Source of the DNA: CAZUXE01 sp964624585
GTDB lineage: Bacteria; Hydrothermota; Tepidihabitantia; B3-TA06
Assembly (NCBI GenBank): GCA_964624585.1
Contig: CAZUXE010000043.1
Location: forward strand, 1-14,064
Length of the DNA: 14,064 bases
Reading direction: 5' to 3'
In this document: positions 7,449-13,572 of the stretch, one piece after another
How positions within the stretch are numbered: position 1 is the first letter of the stretch
How the letters are laid out: each line of letters opens with the position of its first letter
The notes under the pieces: model-generated
What the model saw: the letters and a program-made list of their open reading frames with translations, nothing else
What the model was told of the DNA's origin: nothing
Database searches by the model: none
Position numbers and translations under genes: made by a program

Positions 7449-7516
7449 CCTAATACCATCCTAACTTTAAGTATTTGTCTATAGACAAATACATCGGCTG
7501 TGCTAATTGTATTAGG
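7449..7516. repeat. Nested inverted repeat with perfect 22-bp palindrome
   Basis: A perfect 22-bp palindrome, half-site GTATTTGTCTA (7471-7492), lies almost exactly at the centre of an outer inverted repeat, CCTAATAC (7449-7456) and GTATTAGG (7509-7516). The centres differ by 1 bp. It starts 3 bp after the zincin stop codon. There is no T-run after it, so it does not look like a standard terminator. It may be a regulator-binding site, an mRNA-end structure or a remnant of a small inverted-repeat element. Confidence 0.7.
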
Positions 7517-7657
7517 AAGATAGTCTAGGCAGCGGCTCTTGCTCCACTTTGGTTCTTGGAAAAACAACTCCTCGCTTGCGATAGGAATTGGTTTTTAAGG
7601 TCGTACTGGATTTTCTGAGATATGGATTCTGATTTACGGGCTACTTTAATTTTTTTG

Positions 7658-7680
7658 CAGAAAAGATTTCTGGCTTTTTT
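7658..7680 (+). terminator. Possible weak intrinsic terminator
   Basis: CAGAAA (7658-7663), a 3-nt loop, TTTCTG (7667-7672), then GC and six T (7675-7680). The stem is short and AT-rich, so it is weak at best. It would end a transcript about 230 nt after the zincin gene. Confidence 0.35.
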
Positions 7681-7789
7681 CTCAAAATATCCAACTCTCC
7701 AAAAACCGAATAGACAGATGCCCTATAAGGATAGGCCTCAAGGATATCTTGCGTTCACAGGTAGAATGTATTTGGTTGAGGGGAAAAAA

Positions 7790-7871
7790 TGCCGGGGGCG
7801 GGACTTGAACCCGCATGGAGTTACCCATACGCCCCTCAAACGCACGTGTCTGCCAATTTCACCACCCCGGC
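7790..7871 (-). tRNA. tRNA-Leu (anticodon GAG)
   Basis: The minus strand folds into a complete 82-nt class II tRNA. The acceptor GCCGGGG pairs with CCCCGGC, the D arm is GTG/CAC around the AAATTGG loop, and the anticodon arm TGCGT/GCGTA carries loop TTGAGGG (anticodon GAG, 7835-7837 on plus). A 13-nt variable arm pairs TGG with CCA, and the T arm GCGGG/CCCGC carries TTCAAGT. Discriminator A73 is at 7790. The long variable arm and A73 fit leucine identity. CCA is not encoded, so it must be added by nucleotidyltransferase. Six T follow the discriminator directly on the minus strand (7784-7789) and probably serve as the terminator. Confidence 0.95.
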
Positions 7872-7880
7872 AAGAATCTA

Positions 7881-7908
7881 AATATATTGAAGTATTAGCA
7901 TAAGTCAA
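7881..7908 (-). promoter_or_regulatory. Promoter of tRNA-Leu
   Basis: On the minus strand, -35 TTGACT (7903-7908), a 16-bp spacer and -10 TATATT (7881-7886). Nine nt separate the -10 from the mature tRNA 5' end at 7871, so the 5' leader would be only a few nucleotides. It is back-to-back with the lipoprotein promoter; the two -35 boxes are 16 bp apart. Confidence 0.7.
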
Positions 7909-7924
7909 GGGGTAGTAGATACTC

Positions 7925-7952
7925 TTGACAACTTCCTCAGATGATGTATTCT
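7925..7952 (+). promoter_or_regulatory. Promoter of the Ig/FN3 lipoprotein
   Basis: -35 TTGACA (7925-7930), a 16-bp spacer and -10 TATTCT (7947-7952). Predicted transcription start is near 7959, giving a leader of about 38 nt with a Shine-Dalgarno site. An automated TTG start at 7925 would fall inside this -35 box and is therefore wrong. Confidence 0.75.
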
Positions 7953-7984
7953 TTCTATATAGAAATAGTACATTGAAGCACGTT

Positions 7985-7990
7985 AGGAGG
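7985..7990 (+). promoter_or_regulatory. Shine-Dalgarno site that fixes the lipoprotein start
   Basis: A perfect AGGAGG lies 6 nt before the ATG at 7997 and shows that translation starts there and not at the in-frame TTG 72 bases upstream. Confidence 0.9.
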
Positions 7991-7996
7991 TGCACA

Positions 7997-9103
7997 ATGA
8001 AAAAAGCCAGTATTACTCTGGTTGTATTGGCGTCACTTGTCTTTGTGGGATCGTTTTTGATGCTCGGATGTGAAAAGCCAGATGTAACTGCCCCCACAAT
8101 ATCAGGTTTGACCGTAAAACTAGCTTCTCCCCCGAATAAGAATTCAAAAATTGTCGGTAAAACTATATATGGAGCGGTAGATGTTGTGGTAACCGCTACC
8201 GACGATGTAGGGGTCACCAAAGTATCACTGTTTGTAAACGACACCACAAACATTATAGATCTTCCCTGTAAGATATCTGGAGATACCTATACCCTTTTCT
8301 GGGATACTCAGACAGCCCTCAAAGACAGCGTTACTTATTCCATTGGCGCAATTGCTTATGACAAAGCCGGAAACTCGGCAAAAACCGCCACTCTTACCTA
8401 CCTTATCCGCATACCAAATGAAACGCCAGCTGAAGCGACTATATTAACACCTAAAGATAATGAAAAAATCAAAGTCGCGGCAATTAATATTCAATGGCAA
8501 GGCTCTGATCCTGACACATTGATTGACCAGCAATTGAAGTACGACCTGTACTTTGGAACTAACAAAGCGAATCTGAAATTAGCCGAAAAGAATATTAAAG
8601 GTTCCTCTAATCCCAAAGATACCGCCAGATGGAGCACTTCCCTTTTTAAAAAAGACTTCTACCTCAAGCCAAACACTACTTACTACTGGAAAGTAGTTAC
8701 CAAAGATCGCTTTAATAAAAAATCTGAAACCAAGGCCTACTCATTCTCACGCGAAGCGAATGAACCCCCTTACAGTTGCTCACCTTACTTCCCAGCTGAA
8801 GGCGCTACTATTACCCTTCCTGCAGGAGATTCAATAAAACTGGTCTGGAACGGTGGCGGGGCTCAGAGTAACAAATCTGACCCAAATGATGACCCTGTTG
8901 AATATAGGATTTACCTGGGAACAGATTCCACCTGGAACGGTGTCTCTGTTAAAGCATCAGGAATAACTGTACGTGCCGGCTATGTTAAAGGGCTTGCTCC
9001 TGGAAAAACCTACTATTGGCGAGTGGTAGGCGAAGATCATTGGAAAGCCGTACCTGATACTACCGGCTGGAAATTCTGGAAATTTAGCACTGCCCCCAGA
9101 TAA
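7997..9103 (+). CDS. Ig/fibronectin-III-domain lipoprotein
   Basis: A 368-residue predicted lipoprotein. A lysine-rich start and hydrophobic segment lead to C25 in LMLGC, a slightly off-consensus lipobox with Met at -3. Next come an Ig-like domain (about 30-138, with VVVTATDDVGVTKVSLFVND and AYDKAGN, a pattern common in bacterial Ig repeats) and two fibronectin-III-like domains (about 142-252 and 258-368). Both FN3 domains carry the typical TYYW[KR]VV strand (228-234 and 338-344). The protein ends at the last domain with no sorting signal. No enzymatic motif is seen; it may bind glycans or proteins on the cell surface or in the periplasm. It is a single-gene unit with its own promoter, Shine-Dalgarno and a strong terminator 23 bp after the stop. 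It shares the FN3 theme with the lipoprotein at 3655-4413, but they do not look like close paralogs. Confidence 0.85.
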   Translation: MKKASITLVVLASLVFVGSFLMLGCEKPDVTAPTISGLTVKLASPPNKNSKIVGKTIYGAVDVVVTATDDVGVTKVSLFVNDTTNIIDLPCKISGDTYTLFWDTQTALKDSVTYSIGAIAYDKAGNSAKTATLTYLIRIPNETPAEATILTPKDNEKIKVAAINIQWQGSDPDTLIDQQLKYDLYFGTNKANLKLAEKNIKGSSNPKDTARWSTSLFKKDFYLKPNTTYYWKVVTKDRFNKKSETKAYSFSREANEPPYSCSPYFPAEGATITLPAGDSIKLVWNGGGAQSNKSDPNDDPVEYRIYLGTDSTWNGVSVKASGITVRAGYVKGLAPGKTYYWRVVGEDHWKAVPDTTGWKFWKFSTAPR

Positions 9104-9126
9104 GAAAAATTTAATAATTATTTTAT

Positions 9127-9162
9127 AAAAAAGGAGCGTTAAATCGCTCCTTTTTTATTTAG
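9127..9162 (+). terminator. Strong intrinsic terminator
   Basis: GGAGCG (9133-9138), loop TTAAAT, CGCTCC (9145-9150), followed by six T and then ATTT. Flanking A6 and T6 can extend the stem to 12 bp. Because of that symmetry it could also act on the minus strand. Confidence 0.9.
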
Positions 9163-9460
9163 TTTAGCTACACTATTGGATATTTCCGACGCTGTTTAAC
9201 GTGTGGAACCTTATCAAAGAAGACATATACTCAGTGCCACTACTGGATATCTCCGAAACCAAGCAGTTGTTCAATAACGATTGGAACTTTTGTATATTCA
9301 AGCTTAAAGCAAGCTAAACCATCGTTTGACGAGGAGTTTGAAGAGTGCAAAAATCCTAGACATGCGTCTTTGCATAAAGCTAAGTGTTGGAAAGGATAGG
9401 GGAGGGACTTAGGTAAAAGCCAGGTCTCTTAACCTAATAGGGAATTGATAAGTATATTGA
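9163..9460. other. Intergenic stretch with degenerate direct repeat
   Basis: The gap between the lipoprotein and the WD40 gene (9104-9460) holds the terminator above, then about 300 bp with no supportable gene or RNA. It contains an imperfect direct repeat (9172-9189 and 9239-9256), described separately. No clear terminator for the leftward lptFG operon was found here. Confidence 0.6.
9171..9290. repeat. Imperfect direct repeat, possibly decayed coding sequence
   Basis: ACTATTGGATATTTCCGA (9172-9189) and ACTACTGGATATCTCCGA (9239-9256) match at 16 of 18 positions, 67 bp apart. Similarity continues weakly downstream (CTGTTTA..ACG..TGGAAC against TTGTTCAATAACG..TGGAAC) if gaps are allowed. Read in the frame giving LLDIS, both mismatches are synonymous, which hints at relics of a repeated protein; the evidence is thin. 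Confidence 0.45.
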
Positions 9461-10576
9461 TTAGGACGTTTTCTTAACGCTGACTTTCAAGTCTTTTTCA
9501 GTATGTAGGAAACTTCCCTTTTTCTTAAAATCTGCAAGTATCTTTTTAACATCCCAGGTTTTAAGGGTTCCGTCATCCGAACATGTGTAAAGCTTTGATG
9601 CATCGCGTGAAAATGCACAACTACGAACCGCTTTATCATGGGCTTTGAAACGACCTAGCTCTAAAACAGCTAAACGAAACACTCCGCCTGTCTCAAGGCC
9701 TTTTTGACTACTGTCTACGGGTTCCGAATGCTTTAGAAATATAACCTGACCTGCCTGATCGCAGGCTACAATTATTTTGTTGTTAGTCGGATAGAAAGCA
9801 ATATCGTTTATTTTTGCAATATCTCTTGAGAACCAACCTACTGGGATAAGATTTTCATCTTTCCATTGCCAAACCTTAACCATTTTATTCGTCCCACCTT
9901 GCGCAAAGTATTTAGCATCGGAAGATATTGCAATGGCATCAAGGTAACCATAGGTTTGTTTGCTCTTAAACGATAGCGAATCTTCCACATCCATAATAAA
10001 GAATAAACTGTCGCGTCCAGCGGTATAAAGCTCGTAGTTGTTGGGAGAGAATGCTACTTCGGTAACTACATTTGTATGTTCGTTGAATGTACCGAATATT
10101 GACATATCAGGAAGTTCAAATATATCAACCTCGCTGTTTGTAAAACCTGCGGCAAGGAAACGTCCATCATAGGAAAAGGCAACTTTGGTTACCGCTCCGT
10201 TGTATAGGGCTATTGAATCTATAAACTTTCCTGTAACAGCGTTATTGACGCTTAAGCGCTCATCGCCTGAAGCTAGTACCAAAAGTTTTCCGTCAGGAGA
10301 AAAAGCCAAATCATTTATAATATGATGATGAAAGTAGAACTCATTTAGAACCTCCCGCTTTTGCGGATTCCATACAACGGCAAGGCTGTCTGCGAACCCA
10401 AGAGCCACATTACCTGATACAGTATCTACATCCAAGGCCATAATTCTTGTCTGAAAGCTGTCAACAGTTAGTGGACCTCCCTTGTAGATAATGTAGTGTT
10501 CTTTCTTGGCGCAACCGGTAAGTAAAGCAATAAACGTTAACAGACCCAGCATCCCAAACCAAAACCTTTTTCTCAT
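9461..10576 (-). CDS. WD40-repeat lipoprotein downstream of lptG
   Basis: A 371-residue predicted lipoprotein: signal peptide with lipobox LTGC (C22), then a WD40 beta-propeller over about residues 35-345. At least six blades are visible from their recurring AFSPDGKLL-type strands: AFSPDGKLLVLASGD, AFSYDGRFLAAGF, AFSPNNYELYTAGRD, AISSDAKYFAQGG, AFYPTNNKIIVACD and AFSRDASKLYTCSDDGTLKTWD. A charged, lysine-rich tail follows. Propellers of this kind are protein-interaction scaffolds, and no catalytic motif is seen. The gene is last in the lptF-lptG operon, 13 bp after lptG, with an AGGAGG 5 nt before the ATG. Lying with the LPS exporter suggests a periplasmic or outer-membrane function linked to envelope assembly, but that rests on context alone. 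Confidence 0.88.
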   Translation of the reverse strand: MRKRFWFGMLGLLTFIALLTGCAKKEHYIIYKGGPLTVDSFQTRIMALDVDTVSGNVALGFADSLAVVWNPQKREVLNEFYFHHHIINDLAFSPDGKLLVLASGDERLSVNNAVTGKFIDSIALYNGAVTKVAFSYDGRFLAAGFTNSEVDIFELPDMSIFGTFNEHTNVVTEVAFSPNNYELYTAGRDSLFFIMDVEDSLSFKSKQTYGYLDAIAISSDAKYFAQGGTNKMVKVWQWKDENLIPVGWFSRDIAKINDIAFYPTNNKIIVACDQAGQVIFLKHSEPVDSSQKGLETGGVFRLAVLELGRFKAHDKAVRSCAFSRDASKLYTCSDDGTLKTWDVKKILADFKKKGSFLHTEKDLKVSVKKTS

Positions 10577-10589
10577 AACGGCCTCCTAT

Positions 10590-11669
10590 TTATCTTCTTA
10601 TCTTGAATAATATTACCACAGAAATTGCAAAAAACAAGATGTTGGGGAGCCAGGCTGCAAACCATGGAGAAAACGCTCCTTCGTAACCAAAGGCCTTGGA
10701 TGCCTGAATAAGCCCCCAATAGAGAAAACCCAGCAGAAGACCAAGTCCAACCCCCAAGGTTAAATTACTCTTGCGCAACAGGGTTGCCGCAGCAAACGAC
10801 AAAACGGTTACAATAACTACTATGAAGGGTGATGCGAAACGGTAGTTGTATTCCACCTTCTCGATATTTACAGATACTCCGGCAGCGCTCATTCGCGAGA
10901 TATACCTTCTCAATTCGGCAAGTTTCATTTCCTGTGTTTCCTTAGTACGTATACCTAACTCGTCAGGCGATTCGTTCATCTCCTTAAGGATTCTTTTTTT
11001 ATAAAACGCGAACTTAGATTCTTGGCCTTGAAAGTCATATATTTCCACATTCTCGCCAACCCATTTACCAGTATTATCAAAGGCAGCTCTAGGGGTTTTT
11101 ATAGTTCTCTTAATTTCCTGATTTGTCCCGAATTCCCATATAATTAAATCCGTAAGCATACTGTCTTGAATATAAAGCTGGCGGATATAATACAGTCGGT
11201 TCTCACCCGACAGGTATTTTACATCCTGACGAACTGTAGAACGAACCGCACTTCTATGTTCAATTTGTGTTCTTTTGTATTCTATAAAACGGGTTTTTGA
11301 TACAGTGCCTAGAAGTTCTGTTTGGATAAACAAAAAGGCGGCGGCAGCCAGAGAAACTGCTAGAAAAACTGCAAATATCCTATAGAGATTAACCCCACTG
11401 GCGATTAACGGAATTAATTCATTGTTTTTAATCAAACGGCCAACCACAATAAAACATCCCAAGGTGAAGCCTACGGGAAAAAGAAGATTCGTAGTTATGG
11501 GGATATCGTAGAAGTAGTAGAAAAACATATTCTTAGCTGAGGCTCCAAGACTAAGAAAATAGCCCATACGTTCTATCAGATTTACTAAATCATATATCAG
11601 CAGTACCGAAAGAAAACCAAGTAGAGAGAAAAGGAGGAATTCTTTGACCAAAAATCTATCAAACTTCAT
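10590..11669 (-). CDS. lptG: LPS export permease LptG (YjgP/YjgQ family)
   Basis: A 359-residue inner-membrane permease of the YjgP/YjgQ family. With LptF it forms the transmembrane part of the LptB2FG ABC transporter that extracts LPS from the inner membrane and passes it to the periplasmic bridge. The architecture is canonical: three membrane segments in the first 125 residues (about 12-32, 50-80 and 95-118), a periplasmic beta-jellyroll (about 130-265), and three C-terminal segments (about 275-295, 303-322 and 332-356). The start overlaps the lptF stop by one base (TAATG), so the two are translationally coupled, as expected for subunits made in equal amounts. No ATPase (lptB) gene lies in the window. 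LptF and LptG are assigned here by gene order, so the labels could be swapped. Confidence 0.88.
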   Translation of the reverse strand: MKFDRFLVKEFLLFSLLGFLSVLLIYDLVNLIERMGYFLSLGASAKNMFFYYFYDIPITTNLLFPVGFTLGCFIVVGRLIKNNELIPLIASGVNLYRIFAVFLAVSLAAAAFLFIQTELLGTVSKTRFIEYKRTQIEHRSAVRSTVRQDVKYLSGENRLYYIRQLYIQDSMLTDLIIWEFGTNQEIKRTIKTPRAAFDNTGKWVGENVEIYDFQGQESKFAFYKKRILKEMNESPDELGIRTKETQEMKLAELRRYISRMSAAGVSVNIEKVEYNYRFASPFIVVIVTVLSFAAATLLRKSNLTLGVGLGLLLGFLYWGLIQASKAFGYEGAFSPWFAAWLPNILFFAISVVILFKIRR

Positions 11670-12874
11670 TATGTGCGAATACGCCTTTTAATGAGTGATT
11701 TTTCAAAGAACACCTCTGCAAAAAGCTCAGCAGTAAAGGGAAGAAATATAAGGTTAGGAAGCCATAAGGCAAGCCAGGCTTTCAACTTACCTGTTTTCGC
11801 AAGACTTTCGCCTCCTATTAAAAGGATGTAGTAAAATGCAAAAAATACAAGACTCAAAACTATAGCAAAACCAATTTCACTACGCCGAAGCTTACCTCCA
11901 AGGGCCGCACCGAAACATAAAAATAACAGTCCGGCCAATGCAAAAGCGATATTTTTATGAATCTCAACCTGCAACCTATTTATTCGAGTCTGAACACTCT
12001 CAATTCGCCGCTCTAATTCCTTCTCCTCCACTTCATTTGCAGGATGCTTAAGTTTTTCTGTGTACTCAGTCAGGCTTTTTTTGCTTTTACGAATATCTTC
12101 GCTCAATAAAGGTAGGGTCATTTCCCTTTCGCTTCTATTTTCACGCTGCCTGCGCATAAAATCGGTATCTATTTCAAAATTTATGGTCTGGGTATCTGTT
12201 TTTATTACTCGATAGTTCTCTCCCGATAACTCATGCACTTCACTGTCGAAAAGCGTTATCTGCATATATTTTTTATCAGGTGTAGTTGCGATAATGCCTT
12301 CGGGTGCCGTTATAAGGGTTGGAAAAGGGTCTCCCCTTTTGACAAAAATCATCACCTTATATATTCTGGACTCTTTTTCGTTCTTATCGCCAATATATAT
12401 GGTATAGCCTGGAAAATCCTCGTTGGTTACCCCTGCCTCAAGCTTAATTGTAGGCTTTTTGCTAGATACATCTGTAAGAAGATTCCTTACCCTGTGATTT
12501 GCCTCCGGCAGAACGAATAAATTAAAGTAAACCATGAGTCCTGCAAGAATAAGGCTAAAGAGTAGAACAGGAATAAAGGTTGAAAAAAGCCTTGCCCCGG
12601 CGGATCGTACAGAAAGAATTTCATTATCTTGCGCCATACGACCAAAAGTCATCATTGAACCGGCAAGAGCTGCCAAAGGTACCGACATTGCCATAACAAA
12701 GGGAAGGCTATATAGGAGTATTTCGAAAACGAACCTTAGCTCAACACCTTTTCTGATTAGTAAATCAAAAAGCAAAAAAAGCCTATCCATAAGAAAGATA
12801 CCGGTCAATACACTCCACGCTAAAACCAACGGCACAATATAGCTTCTCAAAACATAGCGCGAGAATAACTTCAT
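11669..12874 (-). CDS. lptF: LPS export permease LptF (YjgP/YjgQ family)
   Basis: A 401-residue YjgP/YjgQ permease, partner of the downstream lptG product in the LPS extraction transporter. The N-terminus MKLFSRYVLRSY is typical of the family. Three N-terminal membrane segments (about 13-35, 50-77 and 98-122) include the conserved ALAGSMMTFGRMAQDNEILSVRSAG stretch, where the coupling helix meets the ATPase. A periplasmic jellyroll follows (about 130-245), then a charged helical stretch rich in Lys and Glu (about 255-305), probably a coiled coil, and three C-terminal segments (about 308-330, 335-355 and 365-390). The charged helical insert makes it longer than typical LptF (about 365). It is the first gene of lptF-lptG-WD40. 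The promoter's -10 box is 5 nt from the ATG, with no alternative start upstream, so the mRNA should be leaderless. Confidence 0.9.
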   Translation of the reverse strand: MKLFSRYVLRSYIVPLVLAWSVLTGIFLMDRLFLLFDLLIRKGVELRFVFEILLYSLPFVMAMSVPLAALAGSMMTFGRMAQDNEILSVRSAGARLFSTFIPVLLFSLILAGLMVYFNLFVLPEANHRVRNLLTDVSSKKPTIKLEAGVTNEDFPGYTIYIGDKNEKESRIYKVMIFVKRGDPFPTLITAPEGIIATTPDKKYMQITLFDSEVHELSGENYRVIKTDTQTINFEIDTDFMRRQRENRSEREMTLPLLSEDIRKSKKSLTEYTEKLKHPANEVEEKELERRIESVQTRINRLQVEIHKNIAFALAGLLFLCFGAALGGKLRRSEIGFAIVLSLVFFAFYYILLIGGESLAKTGKLKAWLALWLPNLIFLPFTAELFAEVFFEKSLIKRRIRT

Positions 12875-12908
12875 CGGTAATACTACTTGTCTACTATCTA
12901 TATGTCAA
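12875..12908 (-). promoter_or_regulatory. Leaderless promoter of the lptFG operon
   Basis: On the minus strand, -35 TTGACA (12903-12908), a 17-bp spacer and -10 TAGTAT (12880-12885), with 5 nt to the ATG at 12874. The -35 is a perfect consensus match. The upstream terminator ends 19 bp away, which separates this operon from the DUF5362 genes. Confidence 0.7.
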
Positions 12909-12927
12909 TAACTTATAGCAGAAAGAC

Positions 12928-12961
12928 AAAAAAACGGGGAATCTACAATAACGGCTTCCCC
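12928..12961 (-). terminator. Intrinsic terminator of the first DUF5362 gene
   Basis: On the minus strand, GGGGAA (from 12961 to 12956) pairs with TTCCCC (12941 to 12936) across a 14-nt loop, followed by G and seven T (12934-12928). It lies 32 bp after the gene's stop codon. Confidence 0.8.
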
Positions 12962-12993
12962 TAAAACAGTTCGGTTGAATGGATAGAAGAGTA

Positions 12994-13398
12994 TCAATAG
13001 TAGAATCCGGTCATTCCTACTATTATTACTACTTTTACAATTACTACTATAACAATACCTATAACTGATATCCACGCAATAATCTTGAAACATTTTCGTA
13101 AACCGTCAAGATAATTCTTTAGTTCTGGTAAATTGGAAGTTCTAACATATCGCTTAGCACTTTGCGAGACCTTTATTAGAAAAATTCCTATATAAAATGC
13201 AACTAACGTAACCAATATATAAACAACTGACATGAGTACAGAATAGTTTCCAAAACCGTCCTTCACTACAAGTATACCGTATGAGCTTCGTAGATATATG
13301 AAAGCAATTATTATACTTAAAATGCCCAAAAACATTAGCCAGCCTTTTGTCTTTGCAACTATTTCCCGCAGTCCTTCTCCATTAACCCGTTCATCCAT
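12994..13398 (-). CDS. DUF5362-like membrane protein, copy A
   Basis: A 134-residue small integral membrane protein. After a charged N-terminus and the motif AKTKGWLMFLG (15-25) come a first membrane segment (about 19-37), a second (about 55-78), an amphipathic conserved stretch SQSAKRYVRTSNLPELKNYLDGLRKCFK (about 78-105), and a last segment (about 106-130). This pattern fits the DUF5362 family, whose function is unknown; the assignment is from memory of the family pattern. It is a clear paralog of the gene at 13573-13974. The conserved loop is nearly identical while the region between the first two membrane segments differs. AGGAG lies 7 nt upstream of the ATG, and the leader is about 48 nt. 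It is a monocistronic unit with its own terminator. Confidence 0.75.
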   Translation of the reverse strand: MDERVNGEGLREIVAKTKGWLMFLGILSIIIAFIYLRSSYGILVVKDGFGNYSVLMSVVYILVTLVAFYIGIFLIKVSQSAKRYVRTSNLPELKNYLDGLRKCFKIIAWISVIGIVIVVIVKVVIIVGMTGFYY

Positions 13399-13415
13399 GG
13401 ATTGCTCCTAATTTA

Positions 13416-13487
13416 GATTTTACAGTACACAAACTATTACATTAATGTAGAAGATTATGCCTAAAAGGTGATTTTTGTCAAGCGAAC
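13416..13487 (-). promoter_or_regulatory. Promoter/operator cassette of DUF5362 copy A
   Basis: On the minus strand, -35 TTGACA (13476-13481) and -10 CATAAT (13454-13459, 16-bp spacer) or TAATCT (13452-13457, 18-bp spacer). The predicted start of transcription falls inside the perfect 12-bp palindrome TACATTAATGTA (13438-13449), which therefore looks like an operator or a hairpin at the very 5' end of the mRNA. Positions 13416-13466 match the cassette of copy B at 50 of 51 bases. Confidence 0.7.
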
Positions 13488-13512
13488 TCACAATAAACTA
13501 GGATTAGAAAAG

Positions 13513-13545
13513 AAAAAAAGAGGAGCCTGCGATAGCAAACTCCCC
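13513..13545 (-). terminator. Intrinsic terminator of the second DUF5362 gene
   Basis: On the minus strand, GGGGAG (13545 to 13540) pairs with CTCCTC (13525 to 13520) with one mismatch, and TGC/GCA-type inner pairs close a short loop, followed by seven T (13519-13513). It lies about 28 bp after the gene's stop codon. Confidence 0.7.
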
Positions 13546-13572
13546 TTAAACAAATAGATTTTTAAATACCTA

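Larger units (their letters stand above)
7447..7789. other. Intergenic stretch with palindrome and possible terminator
   Basis: No credible gene is seen on either strand in this 343-bp stretch. It holds a perfect 22-bp palindrome (7471-7492) inside an 8-bp outer inverted repeat (7449-7456 with 7509-7516), a weak U-tailed hairpin (7658-7680), and a small CCTAT/ATAGG hairpin (7722-7735). The open frame running from 7622 through the antisense of the tRNA is spurious. Confidence 0.6.

Noticed and set aside
7622..7903. Open frame of 93 codons containing RDLNPHG
   Set aside because: It is read through the antisense of tRNA-Leu; this peptide is the usual artefact of translating a tRNA gene. No Shine-Dalgarno or homology supports it.
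7925..7996. N-terminal extension of the Ig/FN3 lipoprotein from TTG 7925
   Set aside because: The TTG lies in the -35 box, the extension would spoil the signal peptide, and AGGAGG precedes ATG 7997.
7738..8253. Minus-strand open frame of 171 codons
   Set aside because: It runs antisense to the lipoprotein gene and then through the tRNA-Leu sense strand (GEIGRHVRLRGV artefact).
9201..9317. Short GTG-initiated frame (about 38 codons) in the 9163-9460 gap
   Set aside because: No Shine-Dalgarno or promoter, and no recognisable domain; kept only as part of the possible coding-relic observation.
12534..12842. Plus-strand open frames opposite lptF (also 12233-12520)
   Set aside because: Shadows of the lptF coding sequence with no start signals or recognisable protein features.
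12905..13093. Minus-strand 62-codon open frame overlapping the DUF5362 copy A end
   Set aside because: It overlaps the 3' end of a real gene in another frame and runs through its terminator.
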